A DNA stretch of 64,000 bases from Rhizopus arrhizus (GCA_024220505.1 JAKZZE010000006.1:2046001-2110000), one strand, 5' to 3'. Counted from the stretch's first letter, positions 45,014-56,736 are shown. Notes: a model not told the origin generated them from the letters alone. Numbers and translations are program-made.

Positions 45014-48000
45014 TTATTTTTTCTCCTTGTTAAGTCTTCTCTTTAACAATCTTTCTTCTCTGCTAAGATTTGTAGGAAGAGTTCTTTTCTTTGTCTCAAC
45101 AGAATTTACTTTCTTCTCATCACTCACTTTAGGTGTGGAATTTCTATTGGACTTATTATATATGGAATTGGATGATGCTTTTTTCACAATTTGTTCAGCT
45201 CTCTCATGTTCCAACTTTTTCAGTTCGTCTTGTTTATCCCAATATTTTTGTATGATAGTTGGGTCTGTGAAATCACCGGCCTTTTGCCATGTGTTGGCAC
45301 GTTCACCATAACCAGCCCACTTTACCAAATACTCTCTATTGCCAGAAGGTCCACGATGATCTCTAATGTCTTCAAGCTCATAGTATTCATCTTCAATATT
45401 AGACTCATCTATATGCACTATTTTTAATTCAGATGGCGTATAGTTACGATGCATTAATTCATTCTGCTCATCTTTTAACTCATATGATCCTCCTTTGTTC
45501 CTTCGAACCACTGTATAAGGTCCTTCGTATAGTGGTGCAAGTTTCCCACTTCTACTATTCAGTCTAACCATTACATGTGTTCCATTGGGGATATTTACAA
45601 GTATATTTTTATCATTGTATCTCTTACTATACTCCTCATTAATTTTTTGGGTTCTTTCATTTATGGCAGGAAATATAACATTTTCCATGTAATTGACTCG
45701 TTCTTCAAGTTCTTTGATGGTCATTACATCTTTTGGGAGTGGATACTTTTCTTTATTTGTATAATCGTCAGGTAAGTTTACTCTGCGAGCATACATGAGT
45801 GAGAATGGAGAGCTTAGTGATTTGTTTTTTATGTATCTGTTCATACAGAGTTGTACAATTGGAAGATAATGATCCCAATCTCTACTATTGGATTGTACCA
45901 TCTTTCTCAATGTACAGTAGGTCAAAAAATTGCTGCAAGGAATCCATTTTTCTCAGTTTTTGTAGCGTACATCCTGTCACAATGGTACAAACTGCTTCTG
46001 TTTCTACATAGTAGATTTCCTACATGTCTTGAAAAATCCGAAAGAGTTTAAGCCCCATTGGATAAGTATTGAAGGAAGTATGAGGCGCGCAATTGGAAAA
46101 TTTGAAAAAACGAAAATTTGAACGAAATGGGTTTATTTATTAATATTTAGTTGGTCCTCCTTTTTTATTAATAACCTCTTGAATTCTTGCCGGCATGCTA
46201 TAGATATGCCTTTGGCAAAGTTCTTTATCAAATTCATTCCATGCTTTTTCTACTCGTTCCCAAAGCTCATCCGTATTCTTTGCTCTACGTTCGTAACAGC
46301 TGAGCTTTAACTTCAGTTGATGCCATACATGTTCTATTGGATTTAAGTCCGGACTCTGAGCTGGCCAATCGCTAATATAGCGCACTTGATGATTATCTAA
46401 CCAGGCTATTGTGGATTTTGCCTTGTGCTTTGGATCATTATCATGCTGAAAGTAAATGTTGGACCAGTTGAAATTGTAGTACTCCATAGTATCACGAAGT
46501 GTAGTGTCTAATATATGCTGATAAACATCCGCGTTCATGTTCCCATCGTAAATTTGACAAGCATATCCTGGTCCTTCAGATGTTATGCAGCCCCACATCA
46601 TCAACTTGCCGCCTCCATGCTTGACTGTAAACTCTAGATGATGCGGTTGAAGAGGATCACTTGGTCTTTTCCAATAATACTTACAACCATCAGAGCCCCA
46701 TACGTTGATCTTGGTTTCATCAGAAAAGACGACTTTTCACCATTCTTCCACTGTCCAATCCTGGTGCTTCTTGGCCCATTCTAATCGATGCTGCATATGA
46801 GCTTTTGTCAGAAACGGCTTCTTTTTTTTTATTGAAGAATGGAACTCCATTGATTTCAGGACGTTAATTGCTGACTGGTATGAGATAGCATAGCCAAGTT
46901 GAACCAGCTCCCGGTGTACCTCTTTGGCAGTCTTTAGAACCCCTTCAATGACTTTTCTTTTGATTAGCCGCTTCGTCACTTTGGAGACTAATGTAGGTCT
47001 ACCAGCTGAGCCCATTGTCCTATTTGAAAACAACCGCCTAGAGTATCTACTAACAGTTGATTCATGTACTCCAACCTCCTTAGCAATATCGTACGTTGAT
47101 GTGGATCCAGTTAATGCTTGCTTGAGATCGTTTACTTTTTCTTCTGGCAGTCGTTTAGGCATGCGATTGGTAATAAGGTAAAAAAGAGAAATAATTTAGA
47201 TAAGAAAATTTAAAATTTAGAATAAAGGAATTGTAAGCGCTTTTATATACTGGCAACATTCTAATCATGTCAAGAATGTGAAAAATTATGATAGCAACAG
47301 GTTGGGTCGTATTAAAATTTGTTATTCCAAACATATGTAAACAAGTAAAAATGCCGGATGTTTATAAAATTCCCTTTAACAATATCAAATTCCACCAATA
47401 ACTATTGCCCATATCAGATAATCGACGAATAAATGCCCCTTCTAGTGAGGTACAAACAATCAATGTTTGAGATAGTTTCATGCAGTATCCATAGACAACC
47501 AGCTGTAAAACCGGTATTTTGCAATTCCTTGCAGCAATTTTTTGACCTACTGTATTCAATGCAATTTTTACACTAGCTTCAGCACTTCCATTACCTTGTG
47601 GATGATACGCAGTAGAGTATCTACGATCTATTCCAAGGTTTTTTGATATACTTGTCATTAAAGCATTTCTGAATTCAGTTCCATTGTCACTTTGGATGAT
47701 TCGTGGAAATCCATAATCTCCAAAGATATTAATTAGCTGTTTTGCAATGGTATCTGATTGTTTGTTTTTTAGTGCCCTGATTACAACGTATTTTGTACAA
47801 ATGTCAGTGACAACTAATAAGAACAAGTAACCCTCATCCGTCACTGGAAGTGGTCCTGCAAGATCAATAGCTATATGATCAAACGGCCTATTAGCCATAA
47901 CGTTAGTCAAAGGGTGATAGCCTCTCTTGCTAATGTTATGTTTCTGACATTCGGTACAGGAACTCACAATACTCTTTGCTTCATCATAAATATTAGTCCA

Positions 48001-51000
48001 ATGCATGCCTCGACTATGAATGTCTCTGACTATTGCTTGGTATCCATAATGTCCAAAGGAATGTGTTTCTCTAAGTATAGCATCTCTCTCTTCTTCAGGA
48101 GGAGTCATGTAATCGGTACGTTCATTTTTAGTTTCTACCAATTTTGTAGCAAGAACATTAATAATTTTGTCTCTGCTATATTTCTTTCTTTTAGCAATAA
48201 CTCTTTTCTTGTTACGGTTATCTAATTTGCTTGGCACATTATCCTCCACCAGTTTGTAGCTATCCTGTAAAGGTGGATACAAACGGCTTAACATGTCAGG
48301 AAGCTTATTCAATATACCAGGGATATGGACTACATCAAAATCAAAGTCAAGAAGTGTCTCAATCCAGCCGATCATCATAGGATTAGCAATTTTCTGGGTA
48401 TGTAGATAAACTAAGGCTTTATGATCACTATAAACGGTAAAGTGTCTGCCCCATAAAAATTTCCTGAATTTGTTGAGTGCTAATACAATTGCATACAGCT
48501 CTCTTTTAGTTGTACTCCAACGTCTTTGCGAAGGTGTCAATGAAGAGGAGATAAAACTGATATACTTGTCACGATCATGTTCGTCTTTTTGATAAAGAAC
48601 TGCCGCAACACCATATAACGATGCATCTGTAGCCACATAGAACTTTTTATTTAAATTGGGATAATGCAAAATCATGTCTGACTGCAAGATCTTTTTTAAA
48701 GCATAAAAACTGTTTGTTTGCTCATCAGTCCACAACTCTTCCACATTGGCAGCATTACTCAATCTTGTGATTGGTTCAGCTACTCTGGAAATCATTGGGA
48801 TGTATTCTCTAAAGTAGTTGATCAAACCCATAAATTGTTGGATTTGCTTATTACTTTTGTTAGGAAGTGGCCAATTTTCAACATTTGTTAGCTTTTTACG
48901 ATCTACTTTAGTGCCTGTCGTGTTTACAACAAAGCCTAACAGTCGAACTGATTGTTGAAACCATACACATTTTTCTGGATTTATTATTAAATTCACAGAG
49001 GTTAGCTTATCAATCACCAATTTCACATCTTTTGCATGCTGTTCATAACTATCACTAGCAATAATACAGTCATCAACAAAGTTTTGTACACAGTCAATCC
49101 CATCAAATAGGGTTGCTAAGCACTTTTGGAATTGGGAAGTCAGCATTTTTACTCCAAAACATCCTTTAATGAAAGAATATTGGGCATTGTTATGTGTGAA
49201 GGTTAATTTATGTACATCTTCAGATGCAACTTTGAATCGATGGTATGCATTAGACAAATCAAGTGTTGTAAACACCTTTTTACCAGCCAGGTTATCAAAG
49301 ATATCTCTGATCAATGGAACAGGATAATTGAAAGTGGGAGGTAATATTTTATTCAACAGTCTCACATCCAAACACACCCGATGATTAACAATTTCACCAG
49401 CTTTATTTCTCTTAGGAACGAGAAGGAGTGGACTATTAAAAGATGTGTTGATTTTGGACTTGATAATGGTACCAGTCTCCAACCATTCTTTTATTTGCTT
49501 GTCTAATACTGGTCTTAAAGCGTGCGGAATTGGATATTGCCGTCTATAAGCTGTAGCGCCTTCTTTAGTGGGAAGGTGGATAATGGACTCAGGCATTGGA
49601 CATGAAGATTCAATAGGAATGCTCTGGTTCTCATCAATGGCCTCTTTAATTATTTTGAAAAATTCTGCCCTTTGACTGGGAGTACCAGCTGGCGAATTAT
49701 CAGGCTCATATTTATTTTCACGATCAATATTGATATTTTCTAAAATTAGATTATCGTTGGCTGTAGTATCAGAGTGTGAATGTTCACCATCCAATTTAAA
49801 TGCTACACCAGTTAAACCAATATTCATTTTAGGCAAGATATCAGTTCCAAGAAGAATATCAAATTCGAATTCTTTGTTAAACTTCATTACTTCTAATGAA
49901 TGTTTAAACTGAATACCATTTGCATATTTAAATTGCAACGGATCAGTAATCCCAATACGAGAAATTTCATTATTATGAGACAAAAAATTATAGGAACCAG
50001 TAATTTTATTAACTTTATTGATTTTTAACTTTTTATTCAAAGAAATGATATCAATGAAACTTGCATCGCTTCCAGTATCAATCAAACCAATAAGCTTTAC
50101 GTTCTCTATAAAGATGGGAGTCAATAAGTTAAATGCACTGTTATCACTACATGCTTTATCCTTGTTTTTACTTGGATACTTACAATCGTAACTCAAGTCT
50201 TCCATCATCGCCTCAACTTCGGCAGTGGCCTTGTCAATTTGACTGTCTTCTTGTTTCTCTATCTTGGAAACAGCAAGAACTCTTCTAGGCTCATCTTTTT
50301 TGCATACATGGCCTTTAAACCATGGTTGATGGCACTTGTAACAATTATTTTCTTTTTTCTCCGTGCTCTTCTCAGCTCTATTCTTCAGGCTGTAACAATC
50401 ATTGGAATTATGAGTGTTATTTTTTCCATGATGGGAACAAAAGAAAGATTTGGCCAACTTATTTGCCTTGATAGGCTTGCTGATGCGATGCTTGCTTGCA
50501 AGCCCATGACCTACACCTTCTTGCTTCTTTACCCGATTTGCACCAGGAATCATAGCAGTGGCTTCAGCATACAGACTGTTATCGTCACCAAGGACATCAC
50601 GTCCCACTTGCGATAAGTACTCGACCGTCCAATTGTGGGGTCTGCTTCGTTTTCCTTCTACTCTTGTCACAGTCATACGGATGATTGTTTGGACAGGTAG
50701 CGTCAACGATGCCAAAAAACGATCAGCGATACGTGGATCATCCTTAGGAAGTCCCGCATAAAAAACAGCTTGCAGAAATTTCTTAGAATAATCACTAATA
50801 GATTCCTTGCTGCTCATCGTCATTGTAAAAACCAAGTCATTGTAATAGCTACTAGACATGCTTGATCCATGATGATCTACGAATGCTTGTCTTGCTTCGG
50901 ACCAATTCCTACATCTTTTGAGCTCGGTCTCTACCCAGGCATTGTCACTGTAAGGTAAGCAAAGTGGTAAAAACTTTTTCCAAACATGCTCAACACTCTG

Positions 51001-51573
51001 ATATGAGGAACCCTCAATGATGTTTTCAAATTTCGTCAAGAAGTGCTCCACAGATTCAAAAACCTCTTCATTTGGAAAGGGTCTAAGGACACTGGTAGCC
51101 AACTGAAATTTAGGCAAATCCCTATGAGACAAGGAAAGCCCAGCAGAAACCGCACTGCTACCTCCAGTGGAGTTTTGATGCATGTCAAGTTTCTTGAAAA
51201 AGGATTGAAATTCTAACATTGCTGCAATTCTGCGCTTTGTCTTGTCTATCCCTCGAAGTGCTTCATCAATGGCTGCATCATCACCTGAAGCCCTTACATG
51301 ACAAAACATCTTCAACTGCTCATCCATCTCACTGCGCAGTTGCGTAAGATTAATGGCAACGTTGTCCTCCTTCGTATTTGTCACCACAGAAGAAGGTACA
51401 AAACCAGAAACAGAATCAACAACCATAGCTGAATCATCTTGAATAGACATACCAGCAGAAGACAAGGAAGAACCTTCATTGAAGTCTTGTGAATAGTCAT
51501 TGGAACCACTTGCTGCGCCCATAGAATTAGTTTCAGCAGTATTAACACCAGAGTTTTCAACAGTAGAATTCAT
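45014..51573 (-). CDS. Gypsy Gag-Pol polyprotein with chromodomain (split by TcB)
   Basis: Coding parts 47553-51573 and 45014-45912, 1639 aa once TcB and one TA are removed, with no other stop. Order: Gag (N-terminal about 450 aa, zinc knuckle CYKCHQPWFKGHVC), protease (LIGLIDTGSDASFI), reverse transcriptase (FTTLDLSNAYHRFKV; FVDD in QNFVDDCIIAS), RNase H (FYVATDASLYGVAAVLY), integrase with HHCC (THSFGHYGYQ ... CTECQKH) and DDE blocks (IAIDLAGPLP, IIQSDNGTEFRN), then chromodomain (YYELEDIRDHRGPSGNREYL, VKWAGYGERANTWQ) and a basic tail. The chromodomain places it with the chromoviruses, whose integrases target heterochromatin. Gag and Pol are one frame, as in Tf1. Met 51573 lies only 23 nt from the 5' LTR. 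Confidence 0.92.
45915..47552 (-). mobile_element. Tc1/mariner element TcB inside the gypsy integrase
   Basis: 1638 bp with TIRs of about 29 bp (CAGTAGGTCAAAAAATTGCT) and TA at both sides (45913-45914, 47553-47554). Excision restores the integrase reading frame (IALNTLRKMVQ), so it entered a working retroelement copy. Confidence 0.92.
46140..47162 (-). pseudogene. TcB transposase (DD35E) with one stop codon
   Basis: One frame on the minus strand. Met 47162 with two HTH motifs (LPEEKVNDLKQALTGSTSTY, YDIAKEVGVHESTVSRYSRR), then DWTVEEW-stop-KVVFSDETKINV around 46735. The stop is TGA where Arg or Lys is expected. The first Asp is in SDETK, the second in FQHDNDPKHKAK, the Glu in SPDLNPIEHVW, 35 residues apart by my count. 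It ends INKKGGPTKY. A single transition (CGA to TGA) could explain the stop. Confidence 0.85.
48236..48252 (-). other. Internal copy of the polypurine tract (possible central PPT)
   Basis: 17 nt (ACATTATCCTCCACCAG on the + strand) identical to 44853-44869, which spans the 3' PPT and LTR edge. It lies between RNase H and integrase in Pol. Confidence 0.6.
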
Positions 51574-51596
51574 TTGCAAGTAATTAACAGTAAAAA

Positions 51597-52245
51597 TGTT
51601 TAGGATAGGGGAGTTTTAGGTAAATATAATATAGCAATCAAAGATAAAGAAATACTGTTAGAACTTGGTATCTCTTTATTAAGTTAAGATAACTATTGTA
51701 TGATTAAAATAAATTCTACATGTAAAAAGTGAGAGTATTTATAGACATGATACGGATAAAGAATTAGGACAGATTTATAATCAATTTGACAGAATAGATG
51801 ATTACTATTTCTAATTATTAGTTTAGCCTGTTCCTAGCTTGTATTGTCAATCATGCTATTGGGATGGTTTCAGATATAACTATTTAAGGAGACGGTACGG
51901 ATGAATATAAAGACTTTTAGTTCCGTGATTGGATATCATTGCTAACAATAATATCTCAGTCAGGATAAATGTTTTCATGACTAATGATGATCCGGTAAGT
52001 AATCGTCATTCCTTATTCAACATGCTCATACTATCACTAAACTATATTACAACCATGTCATCTTATTTGACTATGTGAAGTTAATATGAATAAAGCTTAA
52101 TATAAAAATCTAATCAAAGTATTTTATTGATCTGTGTTGGGAATAATGTTATAAATGATACCAAGTTATGTCAACATATTATTCAGGATCATATCTGATT
52201 CCTTTTACTAAAATAAAGTGACTATAATCTTATGTATCCTTAACA
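51597..52245 (-). repeat. Gypsy 5' LTR
   Basis: 649 bp. Its inner end is followed by a 23-nt leader (TTTTTACTGTTAATTACTTG...) before the Met codon. No TGG-type tRNA primer site is visible next to the LTR, so self-priming as in Tf1 is possible. Confidence 0.93.
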
Positions 52246-52537
52246 GCTATTCATATGAAAAAGCGACTTGCATGGGCCAACGCCTACAAGGATTGGACAA
52301 AAGATGATTGGCATCGTATGGTATTCTCTGACGAGACTAAGGTAAACGTTTGGGGATCAGACGGTGTGAAATACTACTGGAAGAGAGTAGATGATAAGCT
52401 TCGATTCCACCATCTTGACTTAACAGTAAAAGGAGGTGGAGGCAGCGTTATGATGTGGGGCTGTATTACATACGATGGTCCTGGGTATGCTTGTCGTATC
52501 TATGATGGAACAATGAAGAAAGAGGATTACGTACATA

Positions 52538-54168
52538 CAGTAGCGGACAAAACTGGTGCACAAAAATTAAAATCAACATTGTATCTCCGCCATATGTCTG
52601 CGACTTTTGTGGCATATACCATCTGAAAGACAGTCTAAAATATACATTATGTTATGTAAACCGGAACTGTGCCGGACATCCTTCAGACATAAGGTCATTT
52701 TTAGTGATTTTTTTGCATATTTCAATTTTCGCCAAAAATGTGGTGCTTGTCTAGCCTTCTTTCAATTTTCCCCATATCTCTCCCGTTTGCTTTCAGATTT
52801 CACAGCATATTAGTAAATTTTAGTAGCTCTTAAAAAATATATAAAACTGTACTTATTTTGTGTTTCCCATTGAGTCCCCCCTTTTGTTTTTACCCTATTC
52901 ACTATAACAAAGTACTAGCCTTATATGTTTAAGAAAATAAGCAACTGTAAAAACGAAACTCTGAGATCTCGAACACGCCTAGTTCGTACGACAACAGATA
53001 TTTCTAGAGTAACAAGGATCTCTAAATGGACAATCAACAGGAGAAAGAGGGAAGAAAGAAACTTTATGTCTTGTGATCATGAAGGTCTCCCGCTTTTAGT
53101 CTGAAAAGTTACTAGCTCAATCACCAACCTAAAGCTTGGACAAGGTCCGTTACACACAGTTTCTGATGCTCAGCACATTTCGAGGACCTTAAGATACAGT
53201 ATTAGCAGACTGTTAGTCTGAAGGCACTGTAGGAAGCTAGATTTTGAGTCCGGAAGTAAGGAATCGAAGAATTTCATCAGCTGTATAAGTCGGAAAAAGC
53301 GATGAATGTGGTATCACAACAAGCCATTGTATACTATAGAGGGCTGAAAGTCTGCTATCTTTAGCAATGAAACAAATATGAACATTATGGATGCAGACAG
53401 TATACACTAATATTGAAAGCAAGTCGAGCAACCTTAGCGATTTTTTCACGGTGATCAAACAATGAAGCATGCTGGCTGCTCTGTTATGTTTTAAGGCTGT
53501 ATTAGATATTGAGGACCAGAATATGTGTGTCAGGTATACGATGGTATAATGAACTCATAAATATACACATATATTTCGCTTACTTCATACCACAAAAGCC
53601 TAGCGTATAGTAGTCTAAAACGTCGTAATCTCTCGTTTCAGTATGACAATGACACAAGGCACAAGTCAACGCATGTCACAAACTCAATATTTGATAACAG
53701 CGCTCCTGTGCTACAAGTTTAGCCGCCACTAATCCCGGCCTAAGTCCGCTTAAGCATGCCAGGTGGCAATTGATGGCAAAGGTATGATGATACGACACTA
53801 GATCAAAAAGGGTCGATGATCTTTGGAAAAGAATAGTTAAAGAGCCGGGTTCTTTTACTGAAAATGATATACACGCATATTATTAGCATATGCAAAGAAG
53901 AATATCCGATAATATCAAGAGATGAGATGATTATATAAAGTCTAAGATTTTAGCCACTTTTGCGGTTTTTAGAAAATATAAAATTTTATAAATTCAAAGC
54001 ACGCTTATCGCTCAGTTTTAACAATGTCATGCTTAGAACATACATAGATTACAATGACTAGTATATCCTCCTTCTAGTACAGTTTCATGACTATTGCAAT
54101 TACCATGAGCAGGTAATGGTAGTTAAAAGCTGAAAAAAAGTTTTGTGCACCAGTTTTGTCCGCTACTG
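52538..54168 (+). mobile_element. Tc1 element TcC, decayed, inside TcA
   Basis: 1631 bp with 28-bp TIRs (CAGTAGCGGACAAAACTGGT) and TA at 52536-52537 and 54169-54170. The inner transposase is full of stops but recognisable on the + strand: FSNETNMNIM near 53360, KHAGCSVM near 53460, GPEYVCQVYDGIM near 53520 and QYDNDTRHKSTH near 53640. TcC is decayed although it sits in a young host element, so it was probably mobilised in trans by another transposase. Confidence 0.85.
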
Positions 54169-54564
54169 TATATTGGACACAACGCTAATGGACACCCTAA
54201 ATTACTACAATTATGACCCTAAACGCATCTACTTCCAGCAGGATAACGATCCGAAACATACGTCGAAGGTCGCAAAAGCTTGGTTTGAAGAGAACAACTT
54301 CGACAGCAAGTCTATTTACAGTTGGTCTGCTCAAAGCCCTGATCTAAACCCGATTGAACACGTTTGGCATCACCTGAAGCTAAAGTTAAGTGCGTATGAA
54401 ACCAGAGCTAAAGGCGTACATGAACTATGGGATCGAATTGAAGAACAATGGGCGAGCTTTACAAAAGATGATTGTAGAAAGTATATAGACAGTATGCCAG
54501 ATAGAATCAAAGCTGTTATTCAAGCAAAAGGGGGATATACGGACTACTAACAGATATTATGGAA

Positions 54565-54777
54565 CACCCTGAAAAATGGTCCGGATGTTGCTGAAATTTT
54601 TTATCTTTTGTAGCTCCCTTTGAACTTTTGTGTGACATATCAAACTTTCACTAAAAATAAAGTAATGGTTTCTCTTCAAAATAATGTTTGTTTTGTTCAA
54701 TTTGATTGAGATTTGGTAAAGCTATAGCGATATTTGTGAATAATTTAAAAACATCCGGACCATTTTTCCACCTACTG
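54565..54777 (-). repeat. TcA right TIR
   Basis: 213 bp, reverse complement of 42868-43080 with about one mismatch. Confidence 0.88.
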
Positions 54778-54779
54778 TA

Positions 54780-55110
54780 GACAGTGGATGAGTATTTTTT
54801 TAGAGAGAATAATGGATAAGGAATACTTAGCTAATAGAGGATGTTCATGAGTAAGTTGGTAAACAGGTAGGTTGCATTTTGGGTTAACCAGAAGGGCCAG
54901 ACCAAGGGTACCACGGTGAATGTTGAAAGAGTTGGCTGGTAATCCATATGTATGATATTGAGTCCAAGAGGATGGGTATTTGTCTGGTGAAAGAAGTCAT
55001 GTTTCAGTGATAAAGAGGAGGTCAGAGTCTTGTGAGAATTGAAGTAAAGGTGAGATAGCTTGTCTAGGAAGGCCCGTGGCATTAAAGAGAGAAATTCTTA
55101 AAGAACTCAT
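54780..55110 (-). pseudogene. LINE ORF2 start, first half of the endonuclease domain
   Basis: Met 55110: SSLRISLFNATGLPRQAISP, SDLLFITET, then TGA (54997-54999) where the family has Trp (ETW), LLSPDKYPSSWTQYHTYG, LGLALLVNP. ITET carries the catalytic Glu of EEP nucleases. The frame runs into the TcA insertion site and continues at 42867. Confidence 0.8.
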
Positions 55111-55114
55111 TTCT

Positions 55115-55273
55115 TTAATGCGAAGCAGGAGGTGAAGTGCCGGTGGGTAGTTCGTCTACGGCTTCCATGTCAAGGTCATTATCAGATGCATCATTGAAAA
55201 TATCGTGGGTTGTTTGTTGTTGCGATGTCTGATCGAAGATTGAAGTTAACTTTGTGTTATACCGATCTGCCAT
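55115..55273 (-). CDS. 52-aa linking ORF between LINE ORF1 and ORF2
   Basis: Starts 3 nt after the ORF1 stop (TAA ATT ATG) and stops 4 nt before the ORF2 start (TAA AGAA ATG). The product is acidic (DRYNTKLTSIFDQTSQQQTT, DASDNDLDMEAVDELP). Such tight stop/start spacing suggests coupled termination-reinitiation. No domain recognised. Confidence 0.55.
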   Translation of the reverse strand: MADRYNTKLTSIFDQTSQQQTTHDIFNDASDNDLDMEAVDELPTGTSPPASH

Positions 55274-55276
55274 AAT

Positions 55277-56329
55277 TTAGTCGTATCTGGTGCGGGAAAT
55301 CCATTCTTGGTCTAGGAAATAGCGAGCTACAGCATATTTGACTGGGGATCTGATGTAGTCAAGTGCGCGAGAGAGACGAAGTTTCTGGAGTCTGATGGCA
55401 ATGGAATCACGTTCTTCCTGAGGAAGTGAGGTGTATTTGGGGTCGGCTAGGATTTTACCATTAAACGGAGTAAAATCGGTTCTAATGTGGATGTTCTTAC
55501 GGGTGAGGAGTTCAACAAATTCAGTTTCATAATCGTTGTGAATAAGCACAGCGACCGTATTGCGAGCAGGATAGTGTATGTCAAGGAGACGTTCATTATT
55601 GACACCGAGTTTACGAAAAGTGGTACGAATAGTGCCGACGGGGATACGGGCTTTGGTAGGAATGTAAAGGTATTTAAATCCCTGGTTCTCAGAGGGAGGT
55701 TGGAAGAAGCGTGCTGCAGTGGCTTCTCGTTGGATACGACGTTGTTCAATACGTTGTATTGACGGTTGTTTCAGTGCTTGAAGTTTAACGGGGTTATTCC
55801 ATGGTGCATCCGGGAAAGCGGTAGGGCGAATTTGGGATTCTTGGAGGGTTGGAAATTCCAAGGACGACAGAGGGGTAGTAGTCGAGTGCATGGTATTAAT
55901 ACGTTCTTGTAAGTGTTGAATTTCACTGCGAGCTTGGGAAATTTCATTAGTTAGGCGTTCTACAGTTTGACATAACTGTTGTACGAGAGCGGATTGGCTA
56001 TCGCCATTTTTGGGGTCAGATGAGGTGTTAGACTCAGCGTCCATAGCTTGAGATTGGGCCGATGAAGTTTGGGTCCCTAAATACATAACGTGAATAATTG
56101 GATACAATTCATAGGCTTTAATAGTTTTGTGGCATGCGGTGCATGTGAATTGGGGTTGGAAAGGTTCTTTAGGTGAGGAGCCGTGTCGATGGAAAGTGGT
56201 GGTTTCGAAACATGCAGGGCACGTCAACTGCTTTCGAACGGCTTGGAATTCAGCTTCCAAAGTAGACAGCTGTGCTTCCGAAAGTGCGGGATCTGGAGTT
56301 TTGTTATAGGCGCCTCTAAGGGGTCCCAT
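55277..56329 (-). CDS. LINE ORF1, zinc-ribbon + coiled-coil nucleic-acid-binding protein
   Basis: Intact frame of 350 aa from ATG 56329; an upstream extension of the frame runs into TcE and is not native. Residues about 35-75 form a zinc-ribbon-like unit (LTCPACFETTTFHRHGSSPK, then FTCTACHKTIKAYELYPII). A coiled coil follows at about 115-155 (QLCQTVERLTNEISQARSEI), then a conserved C-terminal domain (ENQGFKYLYIPTKARIPVGT, LLDIHYPARNTVAVLIHNDY, RALDYIRSPVKYAVARYFLD) shared with copies at 12.7-13.2 and 60.2-61.0 kb. Proteins of this kind coat LINE RNA as chaperones. The zinc ribbon differs from the usual C-terminal CCHC knuckles of LINE ORF1. Confidence 0.8.
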   Translation of the reverse strand: MGPLRGAYNKTPDPALSEAQLSTLEAEFQAVRKQLTCPACFETTTFHRHGSSPKEPFQPQFTCTACHKTIKAYELYPIIHVMYLGTQTSSAQSQAMDAESNTSSDPKNGDSQSALVQQLCQTVERLTNEISQARSEIQHLQERINTMHSTTTPLSSLEFPTLQESQIRPTAFPDAPWNNPVKLQALKQPSIQRIEQRRIQREATAARFFQPPSENQGFKYLYIPTKARIPVGTIRTTFRKLGVNNERLLDIHYPARNTVAVLIHNDYETEFVELLTRKNIHIRTDFTPFNGKILADPKYTSLPQEERDSIAIRLQKLRLSRALDYIRSPVKYAVARYFLDQEWISRTRYD

Positions 56330-56736
56330 TGCAATTGTCAAAGGTTTTGTTTTCGAAATGTACAGTGACCAGCAAAACTGTCCCAATGTTTCGTAATTTT
56401 CTCTTCTAGGGCTTGTAGCACCATAGTTGTTAAGCTAATGTACACCTTATTGTATATCATTCGATAGCCAAAATCTTGTAGTACCAAAAAATTTAAAACA
56501 AAAACAAATTAAAGCAGCGCGGACAGAGATAGAGGGGATAGAAAACAAGCGGTGCATTGGGACAGTTTTGCGGCACTTTCGAAAAAAAAACAAAAAACGA
56601 TGAAATAGCGACCCACAAGTTGTATAGATTTACCAAACTGCTTACAAATGTGCATTGTACGTCCCTAAGTCGAAATTTACTCACTGCTGAAGTTTTAAAC
56701 TCCTACTGATTTATTACTCGCTCATTACATCTCAAC

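Larger units (their letters stand above)
44206..52245 (-). mobile_element. Complete Ty3/gypsy chromodomain retrotransposon
   Basis: Minus-strand element of about 8.0 kb (6.4 kb without the TcB insertion). 5' LTR 51597-52245, 3' LTR 44206-44855, TG..CA ends (TGTTAAGG...CCTAAACA), TSD GCTAT (44201-44205, 52246-52250). The empty site AAAGGCTATTCATATG is at 63707-63722. The LTRs differ by only a few bases (an indel/substitution cluster near 44322 and one substitution near 44460), so insertion is recent. One Gag-Pol frame; C-terminal chromodomain. Confidence 0.93.
43268..54550 (+). pseudogene. TcA transposase (DD37E), broken by three insertions
   Basis: Pieces: 43268-43416 (HTH1: SLPLDVQDNIKSLLKSGHSY, KKSTISDYKRR), 43985-44205 (HTH2: SEITATTKSYIRRSVITGKL), 52251-52537 (DWTKDDWHRMVFSDETKVNV, first Asp) and 54169-54550 (IYFQQDNDPKHTSKV, second Asp; SPDLNPIEHVWHHLKLKL, Glu; end AKGGYTDY). 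No stop codon lies in the pieces themselves, so the protein was intact before the insertions. By my count 37 residues separate the second Asp from the Glu, so it belongs to a DD37E rather than DD34E group. Function: cut-and-paste transposition into TA. Confidence 0.85.
42868..54777 (+). mobile_element. Tc1/mariner element TcA, copy 1, with three insertions
   Basis: Ends CAGTAGGTGGAAAAATGGTC and its reverse complement, flanked by TA (42866-42867, 54778-54779). TIRs are 42868-43080 and 54565-54777, 213 bp each and nearly identical. Three elements sit inside: solo LTR 43417-43984 (TSD ATGGG), gypsy 44206-52245 (TSD GCTAT) and TcC 52538-54168 (TA). Without them the element is about 1.7 kb, a normal Tc1 length. 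The second copy from 60958 lacks the two LTR insertions and shows the empty sites. Confidence 0.9.

Noticed and set aside
45014..51573. Treating the two gypsy frames as separate retroelements
   Set aside because: The TcB insertion with a TA duplication explains the split; the joined frame is continuous.
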